Shown here: piece after piece, positions 1 to 11,179 of the stretch
Numbering within the stretch: the first letter of the stretch is position 1
Layout of the letters: each line of letters starts with the position of its first letter
Source of the DNA: Amphimedon queenslandica
Taxonomy: Eukaryota; Porifera; Demospongiae; Haplosclerida; Niphatidae
Assembly (NCBI RefSeq): GCF_000090795.2
Contig: NW_003546288.1
Span: 232,254 to 296,253 of the forward strand
Reading direction: 5' to 3'
DNA: 64,000 nt
The notes under the pieces: generated by a model
Told to the model about the DNA's origin: nothing
Databases searched by the model: none
Seen by the model: only the letters and a program-made list of their open reading frames with translations
Translations under genes and position numbers: made by a program

Positions 1-1098
1 GTGAGGTCGCATTAACAACAAAGTGTTGAAAGCCTTTGATGTCTTTTATTTTCTTGAATATGTAGCAAAGTAACTTGACCAGTCAAATGTTTCTACAACG
101 GGTTAACCATTGCTACTTCCTAATGGTTGGGCTTTGATAACTGCAGGTGATTGTTCTAAAACTTGAATGAAGTCATCCAATGAGTCCACTTCTGCTTTAG
201 AGAATTTTTACTTTGATAGTCCAAAGCACCAGTCTGGATAAAATTTTGTCTGTCCAACTGACAGAAAGGATATTGAAATGGATGCATTGAGTCCTTACAT
301 GACTCTCCATAAGAGGTACTAAAATAAATGAAGAATTACATTTAAAATGTTCATTATTGTACATGTATTATACTTACTTCAATAACTGTATTATTTTTAT
401 TTTGCCCTGTGCAGTTGTCAGCATTGAAATGGATAACATTTAATTTGTAAGTCTCATACCTTGGTATTAATCCATTCATTTTGTTGTTTTTCATGATTTT
501 CTCAAACCTGCTTTTGCCACATGCATGTAGCTTCAGAAATGTTACTCTACAAACCTAGTTGAAAAATATAATTAATTTTGTGTTGTGTCACTCATAGTTA
601 CAAACTTTATGACCTTGATGCATGAACGTAAAAAATTGCCTCTTTCTTTCTGTCTCCTGTTGCTGCCAGCTGACAGTCCTCCCATGGTAGATGTTGCTGC
701 CTTTTGACTCATAATAGCAATCTCTTGGAGCAGGCTTTGCCATGGCTTGTATGTCACATTTATGTTTTTTGTGCAAGAGTGACTGAACAGTGCATAGCAA
801 TTATCTGAACAACCACATCCATGTTCAAAGAACTTTGACAATTCTTCTCCTGTAGGTCTTCCTTCCTTATGTCATCACAAGAGTGAGTAGTTAATGCATC
901 AGGTGTCACTGATTCTAATTTAAGATCTGATACTTTTTGCTCCACAGCCACCTCAGGATCAAACAGTGGTGGATCAATATCTTCAGCACAATCTTCTGTC
1001 TCTTTCTCTTCTTCCATATCTTCTACTGCTTCATATTCTGTCTCTATCAATGAACAAATACACTGTATAACTAAATTTATTGAAATAAAATTGTGCAT
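1..1098 (-). pseudogene. DUF7869-type transposon gene, internally deleted
   Basis: Two blocks of one minus-strand gene family. Block 588-1098 encodes an acidic segment (EDMEEEKETEDCAEDIDPP) followed by a cysteine-bearing stretch (HGCGCSDNCYALF) and a basic QQQETERKRQFFTF region; this is the usual N-terminal layout of invertebrate genes ending in a DUF7869 domain. Block 1-280 encodes typical DUF7869 C-terminal motifs: VGQTKFYPDWCFGLSK, then VVETFDWSSYFATY and a final IKGFQHF. In-frame stops follow GLSK and GSSNG, and a frameshift lies before the last motif. Only about 300 bp separate the blocks, too little for the central RNase H-like region, so that part is missing. The gene continues past the left window edge. 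Family recognition is from memory of motif order. Confidence 0.6.
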
Positions 1099-1109
1099 TT
1101 ATACAGGTG

Positions 1110-3020
1110 ATGGAATGTGATTGTTGTGATAGCTAACTGCTATTCACAGTTAGTATGTAAACAAACAGTGTTTTGAAAAAGCTTACCACTAGTTTTATCA
1201 CAAAAGTAGCCCCAAGTGTAGTCACTGTCTCAAGGACCAATTTTCTCATATAACAAGCAAGCAATATCTCTTTCTGTAACCACAATATTTAAAGTAGTCT
1301 TCTTCGTTTTTGTTATACTTTAAGTAGCTGCTAAAGAGACTCTAAGGTTACCTTTGACTCATTAAAGCCGTCCGTTTTTATTCCGTGTTCGCTCCGTGTA
1401 ACATTTTTCGTGCACAATCAAGGTACAATGTCAAAGGGCTCAAAACTCAGCAAAGAAGGCTTCGCTACCCCTGATTTTGGTATCAAATGAAAGGATTTTG
1501 TTAACAAGTTTATGTGTTAAAATGAAATTCGCCCAGGTAAAGATTTTTTGTGATTATGAGCCCATAGCTCAAAATGATAATTCCCACAGATAGCCTGGTT
1601 TTCTCATATCGGCTCACATATAATCTTTTGGAATTTTGCTCAGTGTTCCATTGATTTTTGCCTTTGCATCTATGCTTATATGCAATGTGCCACAAGCAGT
1701 AAATTATATAAAAAATTTCCAGTGAAGAAAAAGTAGGTGTGGCCAAAAATTCAGCACACTTCGCATGCCACCATTCCTTCCTCCTATAGCCCCCCTTACC
1801 AAAATTTTACATATGCCCCTGGTACCCATAACATCTGAATTAGTATTCGAAACAAAAGTAAAAAAATGCAGTGACATGCCAGTAAAATCTTCACTATATG
1901 CACCATTCCCTTTATAACAAGAAATCTCACCTAACTATCCTCATTAGACCTATACTGAGCTTATTGAGAGAAAAAGGAGAAAACGAAGGAGATCACAGAC
2001 CATGTGACAAAAGCCACTATCTTGTAGTCATTGCAAAGACACCCTAGGCCGAGGGCCCAAGCTGCTAAGACTATTTTGAATGCATTATTTACGGTAGCGA
2101 CCCATAATTAAAATTACTGATGCAAGAAGCTCTCCAGATGAAAGGCAAATCTAAGCCCAAGGTGCCCGAAATGGAGTATAGCAAGAAAGCCATGCTGCAG
2201 CAAGAGTTAGCCGGTCTATATGATGTATTCTGGCCTCCATACTTTCAATAAATGCTGCTGGTAACCCTGTAATACCTTGTAGGGCTCACAAAAATGGCTA
2301 GGCTGTGTCACCACCTTTAATTTTCTTTTGATGTTGGTGCCTTTGTGCCATCAGTAATGATTTGCATTGTGGGTGGATACCTTATAGGAAAAAAATTATT
2401 TATTATGAATGTATATCATTTTTATAATTATATTTTTTGATAATAATCTTGGCTCCTAGGGCGCCAATGCTTTTACTGTCAATAGTACAAAGGTCATGAT
2501 TAACTACAATGATGATAAGCAGGAAAGGAATAATGTCTTGTAAGTAGGAAAATTAAATATCAAAAATTTATCTAGTTTTCGCAAACCATTAATTGTTTGA
2601 TTTCTAAAAACCTCATTTGTTATATTACAGAATGTAAGGAACTTTCTAAAACTATTTTATCAGCCTACATGTAGTGTGAAAACAACTGTTTGAAAATTGA
2701 TAGTGCACTATGATTCGTGCTTTACTCTAACTTGTTAACAAACCAAAAGGAGAAATGCAATAACAAAGCACACAAAATTTGCAAACTACTATGGAACTAA
2801 CTACTATTTGACTAAATGCTACAACAACACAAAATAATGGATGTAGCACTAAAGTTGAGGTACATTATCATAGTTTCTTATTATTAGTATTACTATTACT
2901 ACTATTACTAGGATTGTCACTGCAGCCTGATCATGCAGCCAAGCTGTTCAGGCACATTTAATTTTTTTTCTTGTTAAAAGTTTTTGTAATATAAGTTTGG
3001 AAACTTTTAAAGTCCTTTTT
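1110..3020. other. Intergenic, no gene recognised
   Basis: AT-rich sequence with dense stops in all frames. A short ORF at 1510-1746 (minus) has no recognisable motif. A (TTA/CTA)n microsatellite lies near 2880-2915. I see no transposase, RT or RNA gene here. Confidence 0.5.
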
Positions 3021-3027
3021 ATCACAG

Positions 3028-3616
3028 TTACTCTGTATCTTCCTCTTCCGACAGCCCAAGTACCTCTGCCTGTTTTTCAAGTACCTCCTCTGATTGTGTA
3101 ACTATCCCTGCCAGTTGTCCAAGAACAGCTGCTACAGGTTGTTGATGTACCGCTGTCAGTTCTTTTGTATCTTACAATAAATATTCTTGGAAGGCACAAC
3201 ATAAATAATTTGTAGTAGGTGTAAAACAACCAAAATCAGTACCACTAACTAAAACTTGAGATTCACCATTATGCACATAGTCATTACTGGCATGTGCAAA
3301 GTCAGGCCAATCATTTTAGCACTTTGAGTTTGTAACAGACCATGTGACATTGCTGTAATTTCACTTATACATCTTTCGTTCAATAATTTTTGCAAAATGT
3401 TATATTGAATCAAGAGATACATACCAAATATTAACTCTCCAGTTTTGGAGGCAACTCAATGAACTCATTAGTCTGGTGAAAAGGTTGTAATGCTGCTTCA
3501 ATTGAGTCATTTTCAAAAGAAGAATCATGCATATCAGAACCTTTTCTAACTTCCTCTACTCTAGGAAAAGGAAAAGGTACTACTGAGCCTTGAGAAAGTG
3601 CAATAATTGTAGACAT
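3028..3616 (-). CDS. Unassigned small gene, two possible exons
   Basis: Minus-strand block 3431-3616 opens with MSTIIALSQGSVVPFPFPRV and is acidic towards its end. A second open block, 3028-3170, lies after a plausible AG acceptor, runs through glutamate-rich sequence (SEEVLEKQAEVLGLSEEEDTE) and ends in TAA. Both have plausible coding composition, but the splice joining them is not clear: the first block has its own stop. They sit between two transposon genes on the same strand and may be accessory exons of one of them. I do not recognise a family. Confidence 0.25.
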
Positions 3617-4144
3617 CTTGAATCTTATATCAGGGGTTCCTTGAAAAATGTAGGGACGAATTAAGCTTCACGGGAGTGCTGAATACTATCACTGTTGACT
3701 ACTAACTTGTAGAGCGTCCCTTCCTCACAAAAATCTTTAATGAAATAATAGTTGTTTAATAAATTGGTTAATCTTGCTGACCACACATTTTCACAGTACT
3801 TGCAGCGTGTTCCAAATAACTCAATAGGAGCCGTAAATGATCAATCCTTTGTATGCTAGAAGCCTCTTTATGTCCCTCAAACAAATCATTACATTAACAA
3901 GTTGCTCGAAGCATGCTATTGTCTTGGAGATAAGGCAAAAATGCATAACATTAATCACATTCATGAACCACACTTCTTTCAGATGTGACTATGTTACTTT
4001 CCAGTTCAGCTATGTCTAAGGAATTCACAGTGACATTGGAGCATGTTACATGTGAAGCATCTAGAAACAAAAAAATATTTGACATCTGAATACGACAGAA
4101 TTCCTTTGGAGGGACCAAGATAACCTTAGAATGAAAAGCACTCT

Positions 4145-4282
4145 TCAAACTTCTAAGTCACTATCAATCAGTTCTGACGTTTCATTGTCTGGCAGGACAC
4201 ACACATATAGATGTTCTTCAATCAATGATTCTCCTTTAAGTCCAAAATACAGGACAAGACTGATGGGTGGACTTTTTGAAAC
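4145..4282 (-). CDS. Unassigned terminal exon
   Basis: A minus-strand open block follows a good acceptor (tctccag) at 4283-4290 and ends in TGA at 4145-4147. It encodes hydrophobic then acidic residues (ISLVLYFGLKGESLIEEHLY, ending TSELIDSDLEV). The composition and acceptor suggest a real or formerly real exon. No domain is recognised. It abuts REP-D and lies downstream of the DUF7869-type gene at 5.8-6.6 kb, so it could belong to that element. Confidence 0.25.
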   Translation of the reverse strand, partial: VSKSPPISLVLYFGLKGESLIEEHLYVCVLPDNETSELIDSDLEV

Positions 4283-4437
4283 CTGGAGAGAAAAAAAATA
4301 TGCATTATATATGACATGTTAAATGTATAAATAAACAGGGCTTTTGAAAAACTTATTTAGGCTTCTCATGCGTTGGATAACATTTTAATAGGCTATTTAA
4401 GCATCACAAATGTATAATGATAGTTTCACTGTTGACA

Positions 4438-4845
4438 TTATTATGTAGGCAATTGCCTATAGGTAGGATTGATGTTGATTTTTCAAGATGGCAGCAGTTT
4501 TTATGATTTTTAACACTTAACTCCTTCATCTAACGTTGTACAGCCTTATAAAATTGGCTTAGATGAGCTCTCATTCACTAAGCAATTCCTGTGGTACCTT
4601 TAATGTGGCCTTTACTGTAGCAGGAGAGAACAGGCCTAAATTCAAACTTTTGCAAAATTCTTTGGATTTCTTTTTTTTCTTCCTTCTTCTATCAACATGG
4701 AAATCCTTTTACCAGGGAATCGCTGGAGTTCACTTTCACATCATTCCTTTTTGCTTGGGTCAAGGACAGGTCAAATGGTTTCAAACAGAAGCAAGTACAG
4801 AGAACAAAATCCAGCTGCAGACACCGGGTCGTTTCATGATTTATA
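4438..4845 (+). repeat. REP-D interspersed repeat, copy 1
   Basis: First of three copies (others near 38116 and 63227). All share a starting palindrome-like motif (TAGGCRRTWGCCTAT), then a GATTTTTCAAGATGGC block, CAGCCTTATAAA...GGCTTAGATGAG, a GGTACCTTTAA block, a TTCTTC-rich stretch and a CTGCAGNCACCG end. About 410 bp with no coding capacity, so a non-autonomous element. This copy is the most diverged at its start (GTAGGCAATTGCCTATAGG). Confidence 0.75.
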
Positions 4846-5759
4846 CTGTGTGAAAATGAGCTCTGCCCGGAGGAGTCCAATGGTACTATTGGCTTGGCAA
4901 ATTTTGCATTTTCTTATCCAACAAGATCTGTTAATCCAGTTGTTGGAGTGTATCTCAATATTGCAGAGTACTAGTCAAACAGACTATGCACAGGTCCATG
5001 TCCCATCACATTCTAAAATTAATCGTAGTGACATTGTAGCATGTGCTCAGAATATGTGTAGTTGTGCCATGCATGCTAAGAATTGCAGTTCTAGAAATAA
5101 CAAGTTCTTTTACAACGTAAGAGCAAAACCCACAGGTTGCTTGCAAACCAAAAATTTAGAGTCTGAATCAGGATGATACTAGCCTGAATCAGGATGATAC
5201 TAGCCTGAATCAGTTGTGAAATTAGTGCTGGATCATGTCTTTTTGGCAATCAGTCACAATACAGTCAAGGAATCAGTTGCCACACAATCATAAAAAGGTC
5301 TTGCACTGATTGAGGCCAGAGCATCGGACATGATTAGCAATGATACTTGTTGGGACTGTACCAGTACAGATATCAGACTTGATTCATTCATTTTGGGCAA
5401 TTTTGCTGATTCAGGCATGATTACTTTTGGTTGTGTATAAAATTCATGCCGCTGTTGCACCATCTACATGAATGATATTTATTGTATTTTACATTTCTTC
5501 TTTACATGTTGTATTGGAAAAATAACAAGTCTTAGCAACCACCAACTCCAACACCCTTACACCCACTTTGCACTGTTGTCACCAAGTAATTAGATGCAGC
5601 TATCACCTTTTATCATCAGGTGTTACATGTATCACATGTGATTACTTTTACACCGTATTAGTTCTATTTACATCTCGTGTTAATTTGTGAAAGAAATGGC
5701 TTCTAGAACGATTTTTCTTCTTTAAAAATGACACAATCCATGGCTCTTCCTTAACATTG

Positions 5760-6623
5760 TACGTTTTGCATACCCATTAAACTTTTGGGTGATCAATTTC
5801 TATTAACTGTCCATTAACTAATTTTTCTCCTCTACCAAAATTGAACCAAACTATCTTCTGAAAATCGAGGGGTTCATTCATTTCATCTTTGTTTCTTTCT
5901 GTGTACATTTGTCGGAAATGCTGACGAAAGTTACGAAAAGATGCCTGCTTCATTTCAACAACTTCTATAGCTCTCACTCCAATGCTTGCAGTTCTTACAT
6001 GCTCATACCATTGTTCAGGTGTATATACAGTCTCTACTTTTGATGTGTGTCACTCAATTACACCAAATGCCTGATAAGTAGCACCGTATGTATGTCCTGC
6101 AATTAAGAATTTTAATCAATTCTAGAGTAAATTTTTCGTCTTATTAAATCCTGAAAAAACCACATGATGTAGTTATTTTTGTTCTGACCGGGACAGTTAT
6201 CTGCCCACCAAATACTCCATTTAGCTCCTGTGTGCCCATTCTTGTATGCATTATAAAATGTGATAAGCAGATCACATCATTACAACCTCCACGAGCAAGC
6301 ATTTCATGCCACATAAATGCAGTTGTGATTCTTATTGATGCAGAATAGATACCAAACAAGTATGTCCAGAGTAACCTGAGGTAAAACTGCTTGCTGACAC
6401 TCAGTTTGGGTGTAGGCAAATTTTGCTGAAAGTCAAAATGAAAAACATCTACTGCATCAATACTGTTCAATTGTGGTAGTTCACTTCTACATCCTGGGCA
6501 TGTCCAGAACTTTTCTGACTCACACATTTCACAATATTCTTCATCACTGATGCCTATGCAGGCAGCATGGAACTGCAGCATAAAGTCATTTTCACACTGC
6601 ACAGCCTTTTCATCATCATGCAC
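5760..6623 (-). pseudogene. DUF7869-like transposase gene with zinc-finger-like N-terminus
   Basis: The upstream block 6144-6623 begins with a PHD-like cysteine/histidine cluster (CENDFMLQFHAACIGI then CEMCESEKFWTCPGC), followed by PTPKLSVSKQFYLRLLWTYL and AFMWHEMLARGG. Near 6250 the frame slips; in the next frame it continues as WSIWWADNCPGQNKNNY, the Asp/Asn motif of the DUF7869-like RNase H fold. After about 70 bp come AGHTYGA, VYTPEQWYEHV and, at 5777-5977, VVEMKQASFRNFRQHFRQMY ending EIDHPKV, matching the C-terminal part of this class. At least two frame breaks and stops make it a pseudogene. It differs enough from the 1-1098 locus to be a separate subfamily. Confidence 0.65.
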
Positions 6624-6843
6624 TTCGTTATTTTATGCTCCACACATATATTTTGCACTGCACATATCAAGAAAGGACTTAAAACGGATTGGGAAAGGAG
6701 TCGACAGCAAAAGAACCTTTTTCAAGCAAGTTTTCAATCCACCATGCTAGCTCTGTAAGCTTCCGTTATAAATCGTGTTTTCTCAAAACATATCAAATAC
6801 GTTTTAGTGTCCTTTTTGACCGGACCCCTTCACCTGTATATTT

Positions 6844-7215
6844 GACGTGAGGGTAGTGGACTCTGCTGCTCCTTCTTATGTTAGGAAACCACCACTACAA
6901 GTTCTTAAAACTGCTGAAAGAGAGAAGTTAAAGTATCAGGAAGCTTGTCACTCTATTCATTCTAGCTTTACTCCACTCTGTATGACAGTAGATGGTCTGT
7001 TGGGTCCAGAATCTAATTCCTTCTTGAAACGTTTGGCTGACAGACTATCCATTAAATGGGATCAACCCTACAGTACTGTCATCTGCTGGCTTCGTACCTG
7101 TCTATCCTTTGCTCTATTACGTGCCACAAATTTGTGTATCAGGGGCACCAGGTCCAAAATTCATTGTATCAACACGGAGGATGGAGCTGGGATAACTCTT
7201 AACTATATATACTAA
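6844..7215 (+). pseudogene. C-terminal tail of an RT-type retroelement ORF
   Basis: One open frame of about 122 residues with DVRVVDSAAPSY, VLKTAEREKLKYQEAC, FTPLCMTVDGLLG, SNSFLKRLADRLSIKW, then RTCLSFALLRATNLCIRG and a closing EDGAG. This order (DVR/TD, SFTP.., VDGxLGxE, FLKRLA, SxAxxRATxxCxRGxR, DGAG) is one I associate with the C-terminal module of RT-bearing ORFs in cnidarians, sponges and protists. No RT motifs lie upstream, so only the 3' end of an element is present, as expected for a 5'-truncated insertion. The exact element class is uncertain. Confidence 0.5.
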
Positions 7216-7337
7216 TTTTAAATAATTGAAATATTTCTATACATCTTTCTCTGACTTTCTCTCAAACTACATATATATATATTCATTCTAACTTGCTCTC
7301 TCCTTGTGTGGTATTTTTGTATAATAATAATAATAAT

Positions 7338-7582
7338 AAATGTGACCATAATTGACAAAAGGGCCCTTATGGCGGATTTTAAAATTGATCGTTATAATGG
7401 AAAATATCAACCTGTGAGTGCTTTGTTAGACAATCATTGTTTCTAAAAGTTTCATAATAACTTTTTGCATCCTGTGGAGTAATTTTATGATAAATGGGGC
7501 TCAGGAAGTTGGATTTCTTAGGCTAGAAAGACAAATTTCACTACCCGCCATAAGGTCCCTTTTGTCAATTATGGTCACAAAT
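7338..7582. mobile_element. REP-A MITE, copy 1
   Basis: Non-coding 237-bp element with terminal inverted repeats starting GTGACCATAATTGACAAAAG at 7342 and ending with its complement at 7578. It is flanked on both sides by AAAT (7338-7341 and 7579-7582), read as a 4-bp target duplication. Full or shortened copies lie at 14995, 21697 and 43752, and a half copy near 54973. The left flank is an ATA microsatellite. Confidence 0.85.
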
Positions 7583-7680
7583 TATATTTATTTATTATTT
7601 TTACTATTATTATTATTCTTATTATTACTATCAAAATTATATTTATTAATTATTATTACTATTATTATTATAGTAAAAGT
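7583..7680. repeat. TTA-rich microsatellite
   Basis: Imperfect (TTA)n/(ATT)n run joining the REP-A MITE to REP-B. The second REP-B copy at 47.49 kb also begins next to a (TTA)n run (47420-47455), so the microsatellite may be part of the REP-B end. Confidence 0.6.
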
Positions 7681-8245
7681 CATGTGCTTTATTGCTGAAT
7701 TTTAATTCAGTGATAGTTGAGTCCTGTAATCGTAACTCAAGTTTATTATGTAGTGGATACAGAAGTATAATGTGTAATGTAAAGTAAACATACATTAATT
7801 GGCATTAATATTTTTAGGCTTGTACTAGCATATACTTGTGCTGGTATAATACTATCACAGTACTGCCATATTTTGATCAGCATTACTTGGTACAGTTGGA
7901 AAGATATACACAATTACAGAAAGCTTCTCACCATCCCCATATCCATTCAACTCTGTTATTGTATTTGTTTAATAATTAAAATCATATAATTTTTGTATTT
8001 ATTACTTCCAGTGGATTGTTGAATGTTGCAGCTGCTACAAGTACTAGGATCTGATTGAGCACCAAGTGGGGGTCCTTTGCTGTAACCACTTCTATTTAAA
8101 GAGGGTGGCTGATAATTGGTTGTCGGAAAGGCCTTCTGGTGCCAATGGTAGCAGTTCCTGGGCTGGTTTTTATTGTAGTAATGATGGCTATTCTTTTGCC
8201 ACTATCACATATATCCTGCCTGACAGCATTATATTTCAGAAGGCT
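7680..8245 (+). repeat. REP-B interspersed repeat, copy 1
   Basis: Shares an ordered series of blocks with 47490-48060: GAGTCCTGTAATCRTAACTC, GGCATTAATATTTTTAGGCT, ACAGTACTGCCATATTTT, CTCACCATCCCCATATC, TACTAGGATCTGA, then GGGCTGGTTTT and TGCCACTATCAC and CCTGCCTGACAGCA. About 560 bp, no convincing coding capacity. Its right end runs directly into the DIRS-like leader at 8246, so it could be an upstream part of that element, but the 47.49 kb copy has no DIRS sequence behind it. Confidence 0.7.
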
Positions 8246-8424
8246 CAGTCTCACATATCAACTGTGTTTGGCCAGTTTTCTTAACTTACAGCTAATTTGT
8301 AGTTAAGTAACAAATTTAAATAACTTTTTGCGCCCATCTGCCCACTTGCCTCGCTATATAAGCCCCTGCATCAGCCATCTTCCTTGGCCATTTTCTTAGC
8401 TCTTTTACAGAAGCACGTGCAAAT
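8226..8424 (+). promoter_or_regulatory. DIRS-like 5' terminal repeat and promoter region
   Basis: CAGAAGGCTCAGTCTCACRTATCAA at 8236 recurs in opposite orientation at the 3' end of the minus-strand DIRS copy (40277-40301), as expected for the inverted terminal repeats of DIRS elements. GTGTTTGGCC...AGTTT and AATTTGTAGT also recur at 39980-40015. A TATA-like box (TATATAAG) at 8355-8362 lies about 65 bp before the ORF1 ATG at 8425. A similar CCTATAAAAG box occurs at about 40066. Confidence 0.55.
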
Positions 8425-9310
8425 ATGTCTCTAAGAGACGTCTTGGATAAAATTAAAGGTTTGGACAGCAGACTTTCTGACTGAACAACAGATGTTGAAT
8501 ACTTGAAAAAGAAGGACCAAGTTCGATGTGAGTTGAAGGAGGTTGATAATTGCCGGAGCCGTTTTAGAAGTCCCCACTCCAGATCTAGGGAGCATGCAGG
8601 ACAATGTTCTGGGGAGCGACGCTCCGGTGCCAACAGAAATGAATCATGCTTGTCGGAGGACGAGGAAGATTTCGAGCAACTTATGGAGGTCTCGGAGGAG
8701 ACTCACTGGTTTCTCACTGACTCTTGCACGCGGGGTGTGTCAAATGAGACTAGGAAGCATACCAGAAATTATTTTAAGCTTCCTAAGGTGGATACACCCA
8801 GATCCCTGAGATTGGACACAGTAATGAAAACTGTTGCTCCTCAGTCTGCCCAGAGTGCAGATGAAGAACTAGCCAGACTCCAGACGTTCATCTTGGAAAT
8901 TTTGGCTCCCCTCACTGCCATCCTAGGAGGTGCTAAGGAGATGACAGTACAAGATATAAGAGAGGCACAAATCACAGCCTCAATCCTGATTGGCAATGCT
9001 AATGCCAAATTAACATGTCTTCGGAGAGAGAAACTGATATGAGCGATTAATGATGATCTGAATCCTCTGATACAAGACGAGTAGCAGTTTACAAATGCCA
9101 ACCCATATCTATTTGGTTCAGACTTTGCAAAACAAGCAAAGGAATATTTAGACCAGGCTGGAGCGCTAAAGTCCACTACTCCTGAGGTAGAACACGACAG
9201 GAGACCTCTTTTTGTGAAGGCGTCCCTTGGAGAGGGGATTGGCCAGAGAAAGGGACGGAAGACCCAACATCTGAAAACAAGTGCACCAATAAGGAGCATG
9301 GAACCTTAGA
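8425..9310 (+). pseudogene. DIRS-like ORF1 (gag-like)
   Basis: Starts at ATG 8425 (MSLRDVLDKIKGLDSRLSD); codon 20 is TGA, after which the same frame continues to 9042. The middle is charged and serine-rich; the second half holds EMTVQDIREAQITASILIGN and LRREKL, then past a stop at 9043 AINDDLNPLI and PYLFGSDFAKQAKEYLDQ. The order DIREA..LLGNA..RR.K....LNP.L...PYLFG..F is that of DIRS ORF1 proteins, which are thought to act as capsid or nucleocapsid. There are at least three in-frame stops (8482, 9043, around 9082), so it cannot make a full product. It lies just upstream of the RT ORF on the same strand. Confidence 0.7.
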
Positions 9311-9379
9311 GGGAGGTCAATCCACCTCCACAACTGACTTATGCACACACAACACTCAGTTTAAAAATTCATTTCCGAG

Positions 9380-10490
9380 TACAAATGTAACTCAGTCAGA
9401 AGTAGCTGCAATGGGGATAGTACCCTTAAATATACATACATATCCAGCGGGTTGGCTGGCACATTTCCAACAAAACTTGGGAAAGGAAGGACCATAAGGA
9501 CCTAAATACAGTAAAAGGGTACAAAACAGAGTTTTCATTGATACCCTACAAACCCAAAAGCCTTACCCAGCCCAACTAAATGAGACCAAACAGGAGTTTG
9601 TTTCCCAAGTGATCAAAGAAATGATCTCAGAAGGGGCAGCGACAGAGTCACAGACCCCACCAGTGGGCGGGTTTTTCTCCACCCTGTTTCTGGTGCCAAA
9701 GAAAGATGGCGGCCAGAGACCAGTGATAAACTTGAAAGAGTTAAACTCATTCATAAATGCCCCACATTTCATGATGAAAGGCATTTACACACTCAAAAGC
9801 CTTCTCCAAATGGGAGATTGGCTAGTAAAGTTAGACCTGAAGGATGCTTACTTGTCCATCCCAATAAGCAAAGAACACAGGAAATACCTGTCCTTCGAGT
9901 TCATGGACAGGTTTTACCAGTTCAACTGTCACCCATTTGGCCTGGCCTCAGCCCCATGGGTCTTTACCAAGACCCTCAAGCCAATAGCATCTCTCATTCG
10001 GGAGCTGGGGATACGGTTGGTACTCTACATAGATGACATTCTTCTTATGGCAGAAACAAAGAAGAAAGCCAGAGATCAAGCATCAGGCCTGGTGTATATG
10101 TTACAATGCCTAGGCTTCACTGTAAACATAAAAAAGACGGTTCTAGTCCATCCCAATTCCGAGAATTCCTGGGTTTCATGGTAGATACTACCAAGATGGA
10201 ATTGAGCCTGCCAGCTCAAAAAATAAAAATGATTTGTGCGGAGTCCCAACAGTTGTTATAGGTGGAACTTGTAACAGCCCACACCCTCTCAAAATTAATT
10301 TGAAAAATGAATGCTACGAACCAAGTGATCCCACCAGCTCCACTGTTTTACAGGAGCATACAAAGGGACCTGACAGTGGCTCTAAGGGATTCCAGTCAGG
10401 ATTACGAAGCAGAGCTCACTCTATCCCCCGACGGCAGGGAGGAACTGATTTGGTAGGACACACAAATGATAAAATGGAATGGCATCATCA
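9380..10490 (+). pseudogene. DIRS-like ORF2: reverse transcriptase, truncated before RNase H/YR
   Basis: The frame 9609-10184 encodes the RT palm and fingers: FFSTLFLVPKKDGGQRPVIN, LKELNSFINAPHFMMKGI, WLVKLDLKDAYLSIPIS with the first catalytic Asp, HPFGLASAPWVFTKTLKP, and the YIDD box (RLVLYIDDILLMAE). Upstream, FPSTNVTQSEVAA and AGWLAHFQQN extend it to about 9380. After 10160 a frame slip leads into FMVDTTKMELSLPAQKIKM and, in another frame, PPAPLFYRSIQRDLTVALRD and the start of an RNase H connection (LSPDGREELIWW), then similarity stops near 10490. No RNase H core or tyrosine recombinase follows, so the copy is 3'-truncated. The key RT residues are intact. Confidence 0.85.
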
Positions 10491-10569
10491 TGGTAACATT
10501 ATGTTTTGTTATAGTTCCTTGATGAGTAGTTGTACCACACTGCAGGAGGTACCAGTTTCTAGCTGAATG

Positions 10570-11170
10570 CATGTATGTTTCACATAGTCATCGTCTTAGC
10601 AATGCTATTTGTAGTAAGATACTTGCAGAATGTTGTGAGATTCCATAGTGTTTTATCATTATGTTATAGATTATGATCCAAGGCTATAAGTCTTTTTTGA
10701 CGATTGATTAATTATTATTGATTATCTGATTAACTTTGGCCATAGTATACATTTTCTTTACTTGTTAATATAATGAAGTAATGTATATCACATGTATTTG
10801 TATTGTAGAAAGATTGAAGCTCAAGTATTATGTTGTTTTGTGTTTTTCAACAAACACCAATTTTATGCATTACTATTACAATCTCTGTTTTGGCTTTATG
10901 CTTAAAGATATTTGGCTTTATTATACGTTTTTAGTTAAAAATGTTAACTTTTTAAATGTGCATATTAGTCTAATAAAAATTATAGTTCTTGTTGTATTGT
11001 TGTCATTCCTCATGCCCCTGCCCCCGCTTCTTGGCCTGGCTCTCGGAAGATTGTTGTACTATAGTAAAATGAGATAAAGAGATCATTAATTGGTAGCTAT
11101 ATAAACTGCTGATCATAACTAAAATCTTACAATTTGTCTATTCAATTGGCAAAGTTGCTATATCACAAGC
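10570..11170. other. AT-rich spacer; possible 3' UTR of the proline-rich gene
   Basis: No coding motif. On the minus strand an AATAAA polyadenylation-type hexamer (plus TTTATT at 10917-10922) lies about 260 bp beyond the stop of the proline-rich exon at 11180-11380. Confidence 0.3.
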
Positions 11171-11179
11171 TGTCTGCCT

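Noticed and set aside
4563-5176. Overlapping plus ORFs of 96 and 159 codons
   Set aside because: They largely translate the REP-D repeat, and the REP-D copies elsewhere do not preserve the frames.
7487-7705. Plus-strand ORF with poly-Leu/Ile run
   Set aside because: Begins in a REP-A MITE and ends in a TTA microsatellite; the hydrophobic run is the microsatellite translation, not a membrane segment.
9563-9784. Minus-strand ORF across the RT region
   Set aside because: Shadow of the plus-strand DIRS reverse transcriptase, which has the YIDD and VPKKDGG motifs.
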